A DNA stretch of 64,000 nucleotides from Demequina oxidasica (lineage in GTDB: Bacteria > Actinomycetota > Actinomycetes > Actinomycetales > Demequinaceae), in assembly GCF_000975115.1 (NCBI RefSeq), contig NZ_BBRE01000001.1, positions 1,083,322 through 1,147,321 of the forward strand, read 5' to 3'. How positions within the stretch are numbered: the stretch's first letter is position 1; every line of letters begins with the position of its first letter. The translations under genes were made by a program, and so were the position numbers. A model generated the notes under the pieces. That model was not told the origin of the DNA. It saw only the letters and a list, made by a program, of their open reading frames with translations, and ran no database searches. This document shows positions 27,527-36,915 of the stretch, in pieces.

Positions 27527-28828
27527 ATGAACGCGTCCGAACCCCGTGGCAACCGACTCGACCCCTGGTTTGATTCGTACGCTGCCCGAGCCCACAACAT
27601 GCGCGCCTCCGAGGTGCGCGCGTTGTTCTCGGTCGTTGACCGGCCCGAGGTAGTTTCGCTCGCCGGCGGCATGCCTTACATCGGCGGACTTCCCCTCGAG
27701 GAGATCGGCGAGATGATGAAGCGCCTCGTCATGGAGCGGGGCGAGAAGGCGCTGCAGTATGGGTCAGGCCAGGGTCACGAAGAGTTGCGCGAGCACATCG
27801 TCGAGGTCATGGAGCTCGAAGGAATCAACGCGCACGCAGACGATGTCGTGGTCACCACCGGCTCGCAGCAGGCTTTGGACCTGGTCACCAATATCTTCAT
27901 CGATCCGGGTGACGTGGTGGTCGCCGAGGCGCCTTCGTACGTGGGCGCACTGGGCGTATTCCGTGCGCACGAGGCCGAGGTCGTCCATACTCCCATGGAC
28001 GCCGACGGGCTCATCCCTGAGGACCTCGAGACTACGCTCGCCGCGCTCAAGGCTGAAGGCAAGCGGGTCAAGTTTCTCTACACTGTGCCGAACTATCACA
28101 ACCCCGGTGGCGTAACGTTGTCGCTCGAGCGCCGCCCCAAGGTGCTTGAGATCTGTGCCAGGTACGGGGTGCTGGTACTCGAGGACAACCCCTACGGGCT
28201 CTTGGGATTCGACCGCGAGCCGCTTCCCGCCATGCGCTCGATGTCTGAAGACGGCGTGGTTTACCTGGGGTCATTCTCTAAGACCTTCGCCCCCGGCTTT
28301 CGAGTGGGCTGGGCCGTGGCGCCTCACGCCGTCCGCGAGAAGTTGGTGCTCGCCTCTGAGGCGGCAATTTTATGTCCCTCCAACGCTTCGCAGCTCGCCA
28401 TCTCGACCTACCTCACGCATGCGGACTGGAAGGGTCAGATTAAGAAGTTCCGTGAGCAGTACCGGGAGCGTCGCGACGCCATGATTCGCGCGCTCGAGGA
28501 GTACATGCCGTCCGCCTCGTGGAACGTTCCGGATGGCGGCTTCTACGTGTGGGTCAAGCTCCCCGATGGACTCGACTCCAAGGCGATGCTGCCGCGCGCG
28601 GTGACCGCTCGCGTTGCATACGTGCCCGGCACCGCGTTCTACTACGACGGGCAGGGCACCAACTACATGCGCCTGTCCTACTGTTACCCGACTCCCGAGG
28701 CGATTCGGGAGGGTGTGAGACGACTCGCGGGAGTGATTGACGACGAACTCGAGACTGTCCGGATCTTCGGCACCAATGGCGGCCGACCTTCGGGGCAGGT
28801 CGATTTCCCCTCACCCAACATCGTCTAA
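27527..28828 (+). CDS. PLP-dependent aminotransferase, class I/II (2-aminoadipate-like)
   Basis: A 433-residue fold-type I aminotransferase. The PLP lysine is in LGSFSKTFAPGFRVGW, the cofactor Asp/Tyr in LEDNPYGLLG, the Asn in VPNYHNPGG, and the substrate Arg in NYMRLSYC. It resembles the catalytic half of MocR proteins and LysN-type 2-aminoadipate transaminases, but has no DNA-binding domain. This gene is commonly found between trx and parB in actinobacteria, followed by a Ddl-like gene as here. The true amino donor is unknown; supply of a D- or unusual amino acid to the next enzyme is speculation. Confidence 0.85.
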   Translation: MNASEPRGNRLDPWFDSYAARAHNMRASEVRALFSVVDRPEVVSLAGGMPYIGGLPLEEIGEMMKRLVMERGEKALQYGSGQGHEELREHIVEVMELEGINAHADDVVVTTGSQQALDLVTNIFIDPGDVVVAEAPSYVGALGVFRAHEAEVVHTPMDADGLIPEDLETTLAALKAEGKRVKFLYTVPNYHNPGGVTLSLERRPKVLEICARYGVLVLEDNPYGLLGFDREPLPAMRSMSEDGVVYLGSFSKTFAPGFRVGWAVAPHAVREKLVLASEAAILCPSNASQLAISTYLTHADWKGQIKKFREQYRERRDAMIRALEEYMPSASWNVPDGGFYVWVKLPDGLDSKAMLPRAVTARVAYVPGTAFYYDGQGTNYMRLSYCYPTPEAIREGVRRLAGVIDDELETVRIFGTNGGRPSGQVDFPSPNIV

Positions 28829-28849
28829 GCACAACCCAAGGAGGCATTG

Positions 28850-29785
28850 ATGGACGTCACAATCCTGGCTGGTGGTATGTCCCACGAACGCGATGTTTCT
28901 GTGCGATCGGGCCGACGTGTTCGAGAGGCATTGCGCACGCGGGGGGTCAAGGCGAGATTGCGAGACGTTGACGCAAACGTGGTGCAAACTTTGCGCGAGA
29001 TTGATGATGGCGTGGTGTGGCCACTGCTTCATGGCGCCGCTGGCGAGGATGGATCTCTTCAAGCCCTACTTGAGTTGACCGGCGTGCCGTTTGTGGGCAC
29101 TACATCGAGCATTGCACGTGTGGCGTGGAGCAAGCCCGTAGCGAAGGAGGTGCTCCGCCGGGCCGGCGTGGCGACCCCTCACGGTGTGGCACTGCCTCAA
29201 ACGCTCTTTCGCGACGTCGGGGCGGAACACGTCCTCAACGCTGTGGAGGAAAGCTTCTCCTTCCCGCTGGTGGTCAAGCCAGCCCGAGGCGGATCTGCGT
29301 TGGGCGTGACCCTCGTGACAGAGCGCTCTGAACTGTCCCGAGCAATGGTGCATTGCTTCGCGTATTGCGAAGCGGCTCTGGTGGAGAAGGCTCTGGTCGG
29401 TACTGAGGTCGCGGTGTCCGTCGTCGGCACCGGCGATCAGGCGCGTACGCTGCCCGCGGTCGAAATCGTCAGCAATGGGCCATACGACTACGACGCCCGT
29501 TACAACGCTGGCCGGGTCGAGTACTTTGTGCCCGCGCGGCTAGGAGCAGAGGAAGTTGAACTCGTCGAACGCGCGGCCCTCGTCGCTCATCAGGAACTGG
29601 GCCTGCGAGACTATTCGCGCATCGACATCATCCTCAGCGACGGCGCGGCCAACGTCATCGACGTGAACATCGCTCCGGGAATGACCGAAACGTCGCTATT
29701 TCCGCAGGCCGTCGGTGCGTCAGGAGACAATCTGGGCGCCATTTGCGAGCGTATCGCCACCGAGGCAATGCAGCGCGGCGCTTAG
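28850..29785 (+). CDS. D-Ala-D-Ala ligase-like ATP-grasp protein
   Basis: A 311-residue member of the Ddl family. Visible motifs are GGMSHERDVSVRSG near the start, LHGAAGEDGSLQALLE, VVKPARGGSALGV and YDYDARY. Near the end it has IDVNIAPGMTETSLFP, where classical Ddl has an E-x-N-T-x-P-G-M-T metal site; here the Glu is Asp. It is shorter than housekeeping Ddl (about 350-370), so it is probably a paralogue. ATG at 28850 with AAGGAGG upstream, 21 bases after the aminotransferase gene, in one operon. It could join two amino acids or act in peptidoglycan synthesis; substrate uncertain. Confidence 0.82.
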   Translation: MDVTILAGGMSHERDVSVRSGRRVREALRTRGVKARLRDVDANVVQTLREIDDGVVWPLLHGAAGEDGSLQALLELTGVPFVGTTSSIARVAWSKPVAKEVLRRAGVATPHGVALPQTLFRDVGAEHVLNAVEESFSFPLVVKPARGGSALGVTLVTERSELSRAMVHCFAYCEAALVEKALVGTEVAVSVVGTGDQARTLPAVEIVSNGPYDYDARYNAGRVEYFVPARLGAEEVELVERAALVAHQELGLRDYSRIDIILSDGAANVIDVNIAPGMTETSLFPQAVGASGDNLGAICERIATEAMQRGA

Positions 29786-29862
29786 AATCGCTCTCACACA
29801 ACTTTTTGAGGTCTAATCCGGGGCAAGATCGGGGCTTATGGCCGCTTACCGGACAAAGTAGT

Positions 29863-30915
29863 CTACTTAAAGACGCCTGGGTCGGTCGGGTCGATGAGGG
29901 CCACTAACCGGTTAAGGTCCTCAACTGTCGCGAAGTCGATAGTGATCTTGCCGCGGGCACGTCCCAGTTGCACCTTCACCCTCGTGTCGAGGTGGTCCCC
30001 CAGACGGGCCGAGAGGTCATCCAACGCCGCCGTGTGGCCGCCAGAACGTACTGAACCCTTCTTCTCTGGCTTGACCTCGACCCCTAGAGTTACGGCCTCC
30101 TCAGTGGCGCGTACGGACAAGCCTTCCGCGACTATGCGCGTGGCCAGTTGATCCATGGCGTCCGAGTTTTCAAGACCGAGCAAGGCCCGTGCGTGTCCGG
30201 CGCTGAGGACGCCGGCGGCGACACGACGCTGTACGGGCGGCGGTAGCTTTAGCAGGCGGAGCGTATTTGATATCTGAGGGCGGGATCGGGAGATTCGCTC
30301 GGCAAGTTGCTCGTGAGTGATTCCAAAATCATCCAGGAGCTGACGGTACGCTGCCGCCTCTTCTAGCGGGTTGAGTTGGCTACGGTGGAGGTTCTCCACG
30401 AGCGCATCACGAAGCAGGTCCACGTCCTCGGTCTCACGGACGATCGCCGGAATCTCCGTGAGTCCAGCCTCCTTGGACGCGCGCAACCGGCGCTCACCCA
30501 TGATGAGCTCAAACCCCTCGCCCGAGGGATTGGTGCGCACCACGATTGGCTGCAATACGCCGATCTCGCGAATGGAGCCGACCAGTTCAGCGAGGGCTTC
30601 CTCATCAAAGACCGTACGTGGCTGACGCGGGTTTGGAACCACCGAGTAGGGATCGATGTGCGCGAACGTCGCTCCCGGTACGGGAACCAGGTTGGATTCC
30701 GAATCCCCGCTGTCGGCGCCTAACGATGCCTCGGCGGCCGTTGCCGAAGCACTTTCACGAACCTGAGCGGAAGTGCCCTGTTCCCGTGCTGAGTCCTTGC
30801 TCGAGTCACCAAAGAAGACGTCGCTAGGACGCGGGCCGGATGGAGCCTGCGGGCTCGCCTCGGTGGGGATCAACGCACCTAGGCCACGACCGAGACCTCG
30901 TTTTGGCTTGCTCAC
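29863..30915 (-). CDS. parB: Chromosome partitioning protein ParB
   Basis: CTP-dependent clamp that loads at parS and spreads along DNA. The 350-residue protein begins with [15 protein letters not shown], the usual ParA-contact end. It then has a linker, the N-domain with [15 protein letters not shown], the CTP/arginine patch [13 protein letters not shown], the helix-turn-helix [16 protein letters not shown] and a C-terminal dimer domain. It overlaps parA by four bases (ATGA), so the two are translationally coupled. Four perfect target sites lie within 4.5 kb upstream. Confidence 0.97.
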   Translation of the reverse strand: MSKPKRGLGRGLGALIPTEASPQAPSGPRPSDVFFGDSSKDSAREQGTSAQVRESASATAAEASLGADSGDSESNLVPVPGATFAHIDPYSVVPNPRQPRTVFDEEALAELVGSIREIGVLQPIVVRTNPSGEGFELIMGERRLRASKEAGLTEIPAIVRETEDVDLLRDALVENLHRSQLNPLEEAAAYRQLLDDFGITHEQLAERISRSRPQISNTLRLLKLPPPVQRRVAAGVLSAGHARALLGLENSDAMDQLATRIVAEGLSVRATEEAVTLGVEVKPEKKGSVRSGGHTAALDDLSARLGDHLDTRVKVQLGRARGKITIDFATVEDLNRLVALIDPTDPGVFK

Positions 30916-32114
30916 AGCTGTCCTCCTGAATGGGAAGCGGTGTGCCCGCGTTCCGCGATGTCCTTGGCGGCAGCCAAATAGGCAACTGCGCCGGTCGAGT
31001 GGGGGTCGTACGTCATCACCGTCTGCGCGAAGCTGGGAGCCTCCGACACCCGCACGCTGCGCGGAATAGTCTGCTCGAGCGTCTGGTTCGGGAAGTGCGC
31101 CCGCACCTCGGATGCCACCTCGCGTGCCAAGTTGGTGCGGGCATCGAACATTGTCAGCACGATCGTGCTGACGTGAATCTCCGGATTTAGGTGCTTCTTG
31201 ACCATGTCAACGGTCTTGATGAGCTGCGTGAGGCCCTCGAGCGCGTAGTACTCACACTGAATGGGGATGAGTACCTCATTCGAGACCACCATCGCGTTTA
31301 GCGTCAGCAATCCCAAGCTAGGCGGGCAGTCGATGAAGATGTAGTCGAGGTTCTTGCCCGGTCCCTTGAGGAGTTCATGGATCGCAGTGTGAAGACGGAA
31401 CTCGCGCCGCACTACAGAGACCAGTTCGATATCCGCGCCGGCGAGGTCGATTGTGGCAGGAACGCACCACAAGGTGTCGATGTCGGGGCAGCGCTGCGCA
31501 ACTTTGGAGATCGGCTCGTCGTCTAGCAGGACGTCGTAGATTGACGGAGTGCCCGCGTGGTGCGGAACACCCAGCGCCGTCGAGGCATTTCCCTGTGGGT
31601 CGGAGTCTATGACGAGCACGTTGGCACCTCTGGAGGCGAGCGCTGCCGCAAGGTTCACGGAGGTAGTGGTCTTACCCACGCCACCCTTCTGGTTGGTCAC
31701 AGTAATGATGCGGGTCGTCGGTGGCCGAGGGAAGTCAGTTGCTTCCAATGCGCGGCGTTTGCGTTCAGTCTCGATCATTTCCCTCGCCAACGGGCTCTCG
31801 TCGTCTTCCGTGATTCCGACGAATGCGTCATCGGCCGTTTCACGTGAAACATTGAGTGCGTCACCCACCGCGGGATTCTCCCCCGTCGCGGCGACGTCCG
31901 TCGTAACAGCTGATGAGCCAGTCGTTTCTGCGGCCGCCTTAGCGCTGGGGAAAGCGCTCCCGCCGCCTACACGGTCCGAGTCGACCGGCGCGTACACAGG
32001 TACGCCGCGCCGACCCCCCTTAGACAAGGTGCCCGCACTGGCCGTCGGCTCGTTGTCGTGTGGACTTGCTGATGCTGGTGCACCGCCCTGATTCGGGGGC
32101 GTCGGCTCCGTCAC
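30912..32114 (-). CDS. parA: Chromosome partitioning ATPase ParA
   Basis: Walker-type ATPase that moves ParB-bound origins. The deviant Walker A is [19 protein letters not shown], with [13 protein letters not shown] and [12 protein letters not shown] following. The first 135 residues are an unstructured extension not found in short ParA/Soj proteins. This extension encodes NVSRET, the peptide read from a parS site embedded in the gene (31837-31850). The start is GTG at 32114 with CAGGAG five bases upstream. A long gene-free zone with further parS sites lies upstream. Confidence 0.96.
   Translation of the reverse strand: MTEPTPPNQGGAPASASPHDNEPTASAGTLSKGGRRGVPVYAPVDSDRVGGGSAFPSAKAAAETTGSSAVTTDVAATGENPAVGDALNVSRETADDAFVGITEDDESPLAREMIETERKRRALEATDFPRPPTTRIITVTNQKGGVGKTTTSVNLAAALASRGANVLVIDSDPQGNASTALGVPHHAGTPSIYDVLLDDEPISKVAQRCPDIDTLWCVPATIDLAGADIELVSVVRREFRLHTAIHELLKGPGKNLDYIFIDCPPSLGLLTLNAMVVSNEVLIPIQCEYYALEGLTQLIKTVDMVKKHLNPEIHVSTIVLTMFDARTNLAREVASEVRAHFPNQTLEQTIPRSVRVSEAPSFAQTVMTYDPHSTGAVAYLAAAKDIAERGHTASHSGGQL
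31837..31850. promoter_or_regulatory. parS site inside parA
   Basis: Perfect palindrome GTTTCACGTGAAAC, the universal ParB-binding core, in the coding sequence for the ParA N-terminal extension. Confidence 0.93.
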
Positions 32115-32549
32115 GCATTACTCCTGTCCGCGCCACCGACCCGAGGGCCTGGCGCACCGCACGCCGCCCAAAACGGCGACGCAACTACTCGTTGACAATC
32201 TATCCCGAGTAGAAAATCGCCTCGGGCCGGCCTCGTTGGATAAGCAACTGAGTCATCCACCAACCGGATCCTGATAAATCCTATCCGTCATAGCGCCGGG
32301 CATCGTCGCCCTCCCCGTCTACCGCGCGCTCCTGCCGCGATTCGGCTCATAGCTGGCGGCCCGATTCAGACCCTCACGACACAGCGCAGGTCGCCGCACG
32401 CCAAGCCGAATTCAAGCACCGCCCCGGCTCCGTCCACACGGTCCGGCCGTCGCGCGTCAGCCATGTACGGCCACTAGTGACACGCGACTCAACCACCGTA
32501 GCCTCCTCCACCCCTGTGGCGCCAGGCGAGGGCGAGGGCATCCCTGGCG

Positions 32550-32565
32550 TGTTTCACGTGAAACA
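32550..32565. promoter_or_regulatory. parS site
   Basis: Perfect 16-base palindrome TGTTTCACGTGAAACA in the gene-free zone upstream of parA. Confidence 0.95.
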
Positions 32566-33325
32566 CCGCCGAGCAGAGGAGTCCACAGTGCCCACCAACG
32601 CCCTCCTCACTACTGCCCGTCGCGTAGCCAAGGGAATCGCGATCATCACGTGCAGCCAGGAAAGCAGCCCGCAACCACTCTCCACCACGACGGCGCGCAC
32701 CTTCCCTCACCACTGAACTACAGGCGTCAGATGCATTGCCGCGCCTCAGCCACGGCGAGGGCGGAGGCTCTCAGCCAAGCTCTACAAGAATCCGCCACCA
32801 CCAGGCGGCGCTCGAGAACCGCCTGGCAGGACTCCGCGAAAAGCGACGGCAATACAACCTAGTGTGCGGCGATGGCCTGGACCCGCAGTGCGATGGCCCC
32901 TCGGCCACTGCTAGGCGGGGCCCCACTGGAGGCCACAGGAGCGCAGCCTCGTGTGCGCTCATGGGCGGACGCTGCCAATGCGGCAGGCCCCTTCCGGACC
33001 CCGCATGCCGTGCTAGACACCCATACGTAGCCAGCATGGTCCTCTGGTACTCACGCGTGGCCCCGGTCCCTGTAGCGCGCAGGAAACCGCGACAAGTCGA
33101 CTCTCACCCGCCATGCAGTGGCGCACTCAACTACCGGCAAGAACCAAGATGGAGCCCGTCGCACTGAGTCGCAAGCATCATGGCCCAGGATCACCATCCT
33201 CATCAACACCCTGACAAGGCGGGCAGACATGGGCCGTGAGCAACAATGGAGCGCTCCTGCAAAACGGGATCCCCGCACAACGGGGCGGGCCTCAAACAAC
33301 CAGAGAGACAAAGGCGCCCTCATCA

Positions 33326-33341
33326 TGTTTCACGTGAAACA
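33326..33341. promoter_or_regulatory. parS site
   Basis: Perfect 16-base palindrome TGTTTCACGTGAAACA, 160 bases past the rsmG stop in the gene-free zone. Confidence 0.95.
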
Positions 33342-33400
33342 TGGTGTGGGAAACACCGCGAACCACGGAGAGACGTAGTGTCGCAAAAAATGCGCACGCC

Positions 33401-33466
33401 TGTGGAAAGACGGTGCGTATTGCCCCATTCCACGCATAAAACGGCTGTGGAGAACTTTGGGGATAA
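33401..33466. promoter_or_regulatory. DnaA-box-like trio near rsmG end
   Basis: TGTGGAAAG (33401, 7/9), TGTGGAGAA (33446, 8/9) and TGGGGATAA (33458, 8/9) resemble the DnaA box TGTGGAYAA, all in the same orientation. None is perfect, and binding is unproven. Confidence 0.35.
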
Positions 33467-33499
33467 CTGCACCGGCCGCGCGTAGGAAGCAGGGCGGGG

Positions 33500-34243
33500 T
33501 TAAGACCGAGTGAGTGTGACCACCGTCGTCGCATCGACACCCGCAATGGTGGGAGCCGAATGCACGGCACCCTGCAGCCCGTGCTTACGCAACACATACT
33601 TGGCACGCTCCAACTCCTCCGGAGCTGAACGCCCCTTGAGGAACACCATCTGCCCCGTGGGAGACAGGAGCGGGGCACACCACTTCACCAGCTTGTCGAT
33701 CGAAGCCACAGCACGCGCAGTGATCACGTCGGCTTCCACCACGTCGGATACCTCCTCGGCACGCCCGCGGACCACCGTAACGTTGTCAATACCCGTTATC
33801 TCCGCAGCCTCAAACAACCAGGCCGTACGCCGTTCCATGGGCTCCACCAGCACCACAGGACGGGAAGGCTCCATCGCAGCCAGCACCATGCCAGGTAGGC
33901 CAGCACCGGAACCGACGTCCACGAGCGTGCCGTCAGGCAAGAAGGGTGCCAATGCGGCCGAGTTAAGGATGTGGCGCTCCCAAATTCGGGTCAACTCCCT
34001 AGGGCCTATAAGCCCACGCAGGATGCCCTGATCGGCCAATAGTTCCGCGAAAGAACGCACGCGTCCGAGCGAGTCGCCAAAAAACTCCTCAAGTGCGGGG
34101 GAGTCATTGAGGGGATCCCCCGTCAGGGTGCGCAGTGCTGGATCTACATCACCAACAACTGAACCCGACTTAGGGGTGGACGACACCAGATGCCCTTGCC
34201 CTGATGCTGAGGCATGGAACTCGTCTTCACTTGATGCGGTCAT
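33500..34243 (-). CDS. rsmG: 16S rRNA (guanine-527-N7)-methyltransferase
   Basis: SAM-dependent enzyme (GidB) that methylates G527 of 16S rRNA; loss gives low-level streptomycin resistance in other bacteria. The 247-residue protein has a 45-residue Ser/Asp-rich extension, then EEFFGDSLGRVRSFAELLA, the SAM loop LVDVGSGAGLPGMVLA and the RsmG motif VITARAVASIDKLVKW. It keeps the conserved place between jag and parA. The start is the first ATG of the frame; the extension may mean a downstream start is used instead. A parS site lies between it and jag. Confidence 0.93.
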   Translation of the reverse strand: MTASSEDEFHASASGQGHLVSSTPKSGSVVGDVDPALRTLTGDPLNDSPALEEFFGDSLGRVRSFAELLADQGILRGLIGPRELTRIWERHILNSAALAPFLPDGTLVDVGSGAGLPGMVLAAMEPSRPVVLVEPMERRTAWLFEAAEITGIDNVTVVRGRAEEVSDVVEADVITARAVASIDKLVKWCAPLLSPTGQMVFLKGRSAPEELERAKYVLRKHGLQGAVHSAPTIAGVDATTVVTLTRS

Positions 34244-34262
34244 CCCCTACACCTCCCCGGTT

Positions 34263-34276
34263 GTTTCACGTGAAAC
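34263..34276. promoter_or_regulatory. parS site between rsmG and jag
   Basis: Perfect GTTTCACGTGAAAC core in the 79-base gap before rsmG, the closest parS to dnaA in the window (about 2.7 kb). Confidence 0.95.
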
Positions 34277-34331
34277 ACTACCCGCCACCCGCGATTTCAC
34301 CGAGGGTGGTCAGGAATGACTTGTGAGCCTT

Positions 34332-34823
34332 CTATTCGCTGGCAGGAAGAATGACGACGTGACGCGACGGGTCTTCACCCTCGGACTCGGACCTGAGCCC
34401 GGCCTCGAGCACGACGTCGTGTACCACCTTGCGCTCGAACGCGTTCATGGGGTCAAGGGCCAACGCCTGTCCTGACTCCCTTACCTTGGCTACGGCTTCG
34501 CGTGCCGCCTCCGCAAGGCGCTCACGTCGACCAGCGCGGAAGTCGGTGATGTCCAGCATTAGGCGACTCATCTCACCGGTCTCAGACTGCACCGCGAGGC
34601 GAGCGAGGTCCTGCAGCGCGTCAAGTACCTCTCCATCGGGGCCAACTAAGCGACGAAGGTTCTGGTTAGGACCTTCGGAGACGATGGCAACCTTGGCGCG
34701 TCCGGCCTCGACGGAGATGTCAATGTCTCCGTCCATATCCAAAATGTCGAGCAGCTCTTCGAGAAAGTCTGCGGCTGCGTCTCCCTCAGCGTCGAGGGAC
34801 GAGGTGTTGGTGGATTCAGTCAT
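34332..34823 (-). CDS. jag: Jag/KhpB-like RNA-binding protein, R3H domain
   Basis: A 163-residue cytoplasmic RNA-binding protein. The middle has a KH-type domain with NLRRLVGPDGEVLDALQDLARL, and the end an R3H domain with LDPMNAFERKVVHD. The N-terminus is acidic. I chose ATG at 34823; a GTG at 34847 adds eight residues but has no ribosome site. It follows yidC in the operon. The family is thought to bind small RNAs and influence division and cell-wall synthesis; here that is family knowledge only. Confidence 0.92.
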   Translation of the reverse strand: MTESTNTSSLDAEGDAAADFLEELLDILDMDGDIDISVEAGRAKVAIVSEGPNQNLRRLVGPDGEVLDALQDLARLAVQSETGEMSRLMLDITDFRAGRRERLAEAAREAVAKVRESGQALALDPMNAFERKVVHDVVLEAGLRSESEGEDPSRHVVILPASE

Positions 34824-34924
34824 CGGGGTTCTTTCAGTGATGGCCACGAGGAGGGGTGCTCCTCATGGTGCGGCATGGAAAATTCTAGAGCTTGAAGTAG
34901 CGCCTTGCGCCAACCGGAAAGCAG

Positions 34925-35872
34925 CTATCGCTTCTTGCGTGGCTTCTTCTTGGGCTGCACACGCTGTCCGCTGGACTCGCCCGCCTCGATCACGGGGTGC
35001 TCGGGGTCGGTGTTATCGATGAGCGGCGTGCCCTTCTTTGCGGCCTTAGCGGCCAGTCGCGCCTTGTACGTCTTCTCCGCGTCAGATCCGGGAGTAGGGT
35101 TTCGCCGAATCACGTAGAACTGCTGACCCATGGTCCACAAGTTAGTGGTGGTCCAGTAGATGAGGACACCGATCGGGAAGTTGGGTCCGGAGATCACGAA
35201 GATGAACGGTAGGACATACATCAGCACCTTCTGCTGCTGAGCCATAGGGCCCTCGAGTGCAGAAGCTGGCATGTTCTTGCGAGTCAACTGACGCTGCGTA
35301 AGGAAGGTAGTAGCGACCATCGCGATGATCAGAACGGACGCCACGATCTTGGTCGTCATAGTCGAGCCGGGCTCCAGGAACGACGAGGACAGCGGTGCCC
35401 CAAAAAGGCTCGCTGAGTCGGCCTGCGCGGATAGCTCCGGCGTTAGCCAACCAATACCGGCTGCGTCGGGGCCGATCTCATAGTTGAGGACACGAAACAG
35501 CGCGAAGAAGATAGGCGCCTGCACGAGCATGGGCAGACACGAGGCAAAGGGGTTTGTCTTGTGCTTGGAATACAACTCCATGGTCTCGCGGCTCATCGCC
35601 TCGCGAGAGGCCGCATCCTTCTTGCCCTTGTACTTGGCCTGCACCGCTTTCAGTTCCGGAGCGATCATCTGCATCGCACGGGAAGCCTTGATCTGCTTCA
35701 CGAACAGCGGCACCAGAATGATGCGGATCGTGATCACCAGACCGACAATGGACAGCGCCCACGCGGCACCCGAATCCGGCGGAAGTCCCAGCCAGGTCAG
35801 CATGGTGTGCCAGACCACCATGATGTCGGCCACGACAATCTCGATAGGCCGGAAGATGATCATAAAGTTCAT
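34925..35872 (-). CDS. yidC: Membrane protein insertase YidC
   Basis: Inserts membrane proteins alone or with SecYEG. The 315-residue protein has five to six hydrophobic segments, a conserved Arg in IVGLVITIRIILVPLFVKQ, the cytoplasmic hairpin MIAPELKAVQAKYKGKKD, and the basic tail QPKKKPRKKR that helps ribosome contact. It lacks the large periplasmic domain of proteobacterial YidC, as expected for Gram-positives. It is 8 bases downstream of yidD and about 100 bases upstream of jag in the rpmH-rnpA-yidD-yidC-jag run. Confidence 0.96.
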   Translation of the reverse strand: MNFMIIFRPIEIVVADIMVVWHTMLTWLGLPPDSGAAWALSIVGLVITIRIILVPLFVKQIKASRAMQMIAPELKAVQAKYKGKKDAASREAMSRETMELYSKHKTNPFASCLPMLVQAPIFFALFRVLNYEIGPDAAGIGWLTPELSAQADSASLFGAPLSSSFLEPGSTMTTKIVASVLIIAMVATTFLTQRQLTRKNMPASALEGPMAQQQKVLMYVLPFIFVISGPNFPIGVLIYWTTTNLWTMGQQFYVIRRNPTPGSDAEKTYKARLAAKAAKKGTPLIDNTDPEHPVIEAGESSGQRVQPKKKPRKKR

Positions 35873-35880
35873 GGTTGTCC

Positions 35881-36237
35881 TTAGTTGCTGGTCAGAGAAT
35901 GAAGGCTAGGCGAGGCGACAGCGTCGTCGGTAGCGGCCATCGCGGCGTTGTTACGGGAAAGTCGAAAGCGCTTCTGACCCGGAGCGGGGACGTCGTCGAC
36001 GCCTCCGTTGCTCCACGGGTTACACCGCAGCACTCGCCACGCAGCCAGTGCACTACCCGTCAGCGCGCCGTGGCTCTGGATTGCTTCCAGTCCATAGTGT
36101 GAGCACGAGGGGTAGTACTTGCAACGCGGGCCAGTGAGGGGAGAGATCACTGACTGGTAGCCGCGAATGGTGAAGATCAGCACGGCACTGGGAGCCGATG
36201 CCACGGCTCGGGCCGCCTTGCCTGCCTGCCCGCTCAT
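35881..36237 (-). CDS. yidD: Membrane protein insertion efficiency factor YidD
   Basis: Small cytoplasmic-face protein that assists YidC-dependent insertion. The 118-residue sequence holds the hallmark YQSVISPLTGPRCKYYPSCSHYGLEAI with its cysteines. A longer tail after residue 85 is Asp/Pro/Arg-rich and not conserved. It overlaps rnpA by four bases (GTGA/ATGA type), so it is translated together with it. Confidence 0.95.
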   Translation of the reverse strand: MSGQAGKAARAVASAPSAVLIFTIRGYQSVISPLTGPRCKYYPSCSHYGLEAIQSHGALTGSALAAWRVLRCNPWSNGGVDDVPAPGQKRFRLSRNNAAMAATDDAVASPSLHSLTSN

Positions 36238-36578
36238 GCGGGAACCTTCGCATCGGCCGCCGCGAGGGCACCGGAAAGATCCGCCCGTAGCTGCGCGTAG
36301 GAAGCGTCGGCCGCAGCCGGGAGCGCACGCACAACAACGCCACTACCAGGGGAAAGCGTGGGAAGAAGCTCCGCCATGATGGCGCGCATGCGCCGCTTGA
36401 CTCGGTTACGAATCACGGCACCTCCCACTGCTTTAGATACGGCAAAACCGGCCATGCTCGTCGCATCGCCGGTTCGCGCTAGATAAACCACTGCCGTCTT
36501 CCGACCACTCTTAGAACCGCGACGCATCACGAACTGGAAGTCCGATGCCGCGCGCATCCGAGAGCTGGCAGGAAGCAA
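36234..36578 (-). CDS. rnpA: Ribonuclease P protein component
   Basis: Protein subunit that helps the RNase P RNA cut tRNA 5' leaders. The 114-residue sequence has the signature AVIRNRVKRRMRAIM and an aromatic N-terminal part RMRAASDFQFVMRRG. The start at 36578 is TTG, three bases after the rpmH stop; no ribosome site is seen, so translation coupling to rpmH is likely. An ATG seven codons later is the alternative. The RNA subunit is not in this window. Confidence 0.95.
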   Translation of the reverse strand: MLPASSRMRAASDFQFVMRRGSKSGRKTAVVYLARTGDATSMAGFAVSKAVGGAVIRNRVKRRMRAIMAELLPTLSPGSGVVVRALPAAADASYAQLRADLSGALAAADAKVPA

Positions 36579-36581
36579 GTG

Positions 36582-36719
36582 TTATGCCGAGATCTTGCCG
36601 CGGCCCTTGCGACGACGGGTGGAAAGGATGGATCGGCCGGCACGGGTGCGCATACGCAGGCGGAAGCCATGCGTCTTAGCGCGCTTGCGTACATTCGGCT
36701 GGAAAGTCCGCTTGCTCAC
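36582..36719 (-). CDS. rpmH: 50S ribosomal protein bL34
   Basis: A 45-residue, very basic protein of the large subunit. The translation begins [18 protein letters not shown] and includes [19 protein letters not shown], the bL34 pattern, ending KGRGKISA. The start is GTG at 36719 with TTGGAG about 10 bases upstream. It is the first gene of the leftward operon and faces away from dnaA, the classic order at bacterial origins. Confidence 0.96.
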   Translation of the reverse strand: MSKRTFQPNVRKRAKTHGFRLRMRTRAGRSILSTRRRKGRGKISA

Positions 36720-36915
36720 GGGAGTACTCCAAGACGTTTGAGGGGTGGGTCAAATCAGCGACCTAACGTTACGCCGAACTGGAACCGTGGTCAAATCACA
36801 CGTCTCGCGTTGGTTACACCGCCTGAACAAGATAGGCTCCACCATCTCGGACTCGTTTGTTGGCAGCGACACGCCGATGAGCTGAGTAACGAAAAGATGA
36901 CAGCCCATTCACCCC

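Larger units (their letters stand above)
32115..33499. other. Gene-free 1.4 kb zone around two parS sites
   Basis: No convincing gene is found between parA and the end of rsmG. The frames that stay open (for example 32477-32716 and 32736-33167 on the plus strand) have no ribosome site and give Arg/Pro/Ser-rich, non-protein-like products. The zone holds two parS palindromes about 0.78 kb apart and, at its right end, three DnaA-box-like 9-mers. A loading and spreading zone for ParB is the simplest explanation. Confidence 0.6.

Noticed and set aside
32736-33167. A possible 143-residue gene in the parS zone
   Set aside because: It has no ribosome site, a composition unlike neighbouring genes and no recognisable fold.
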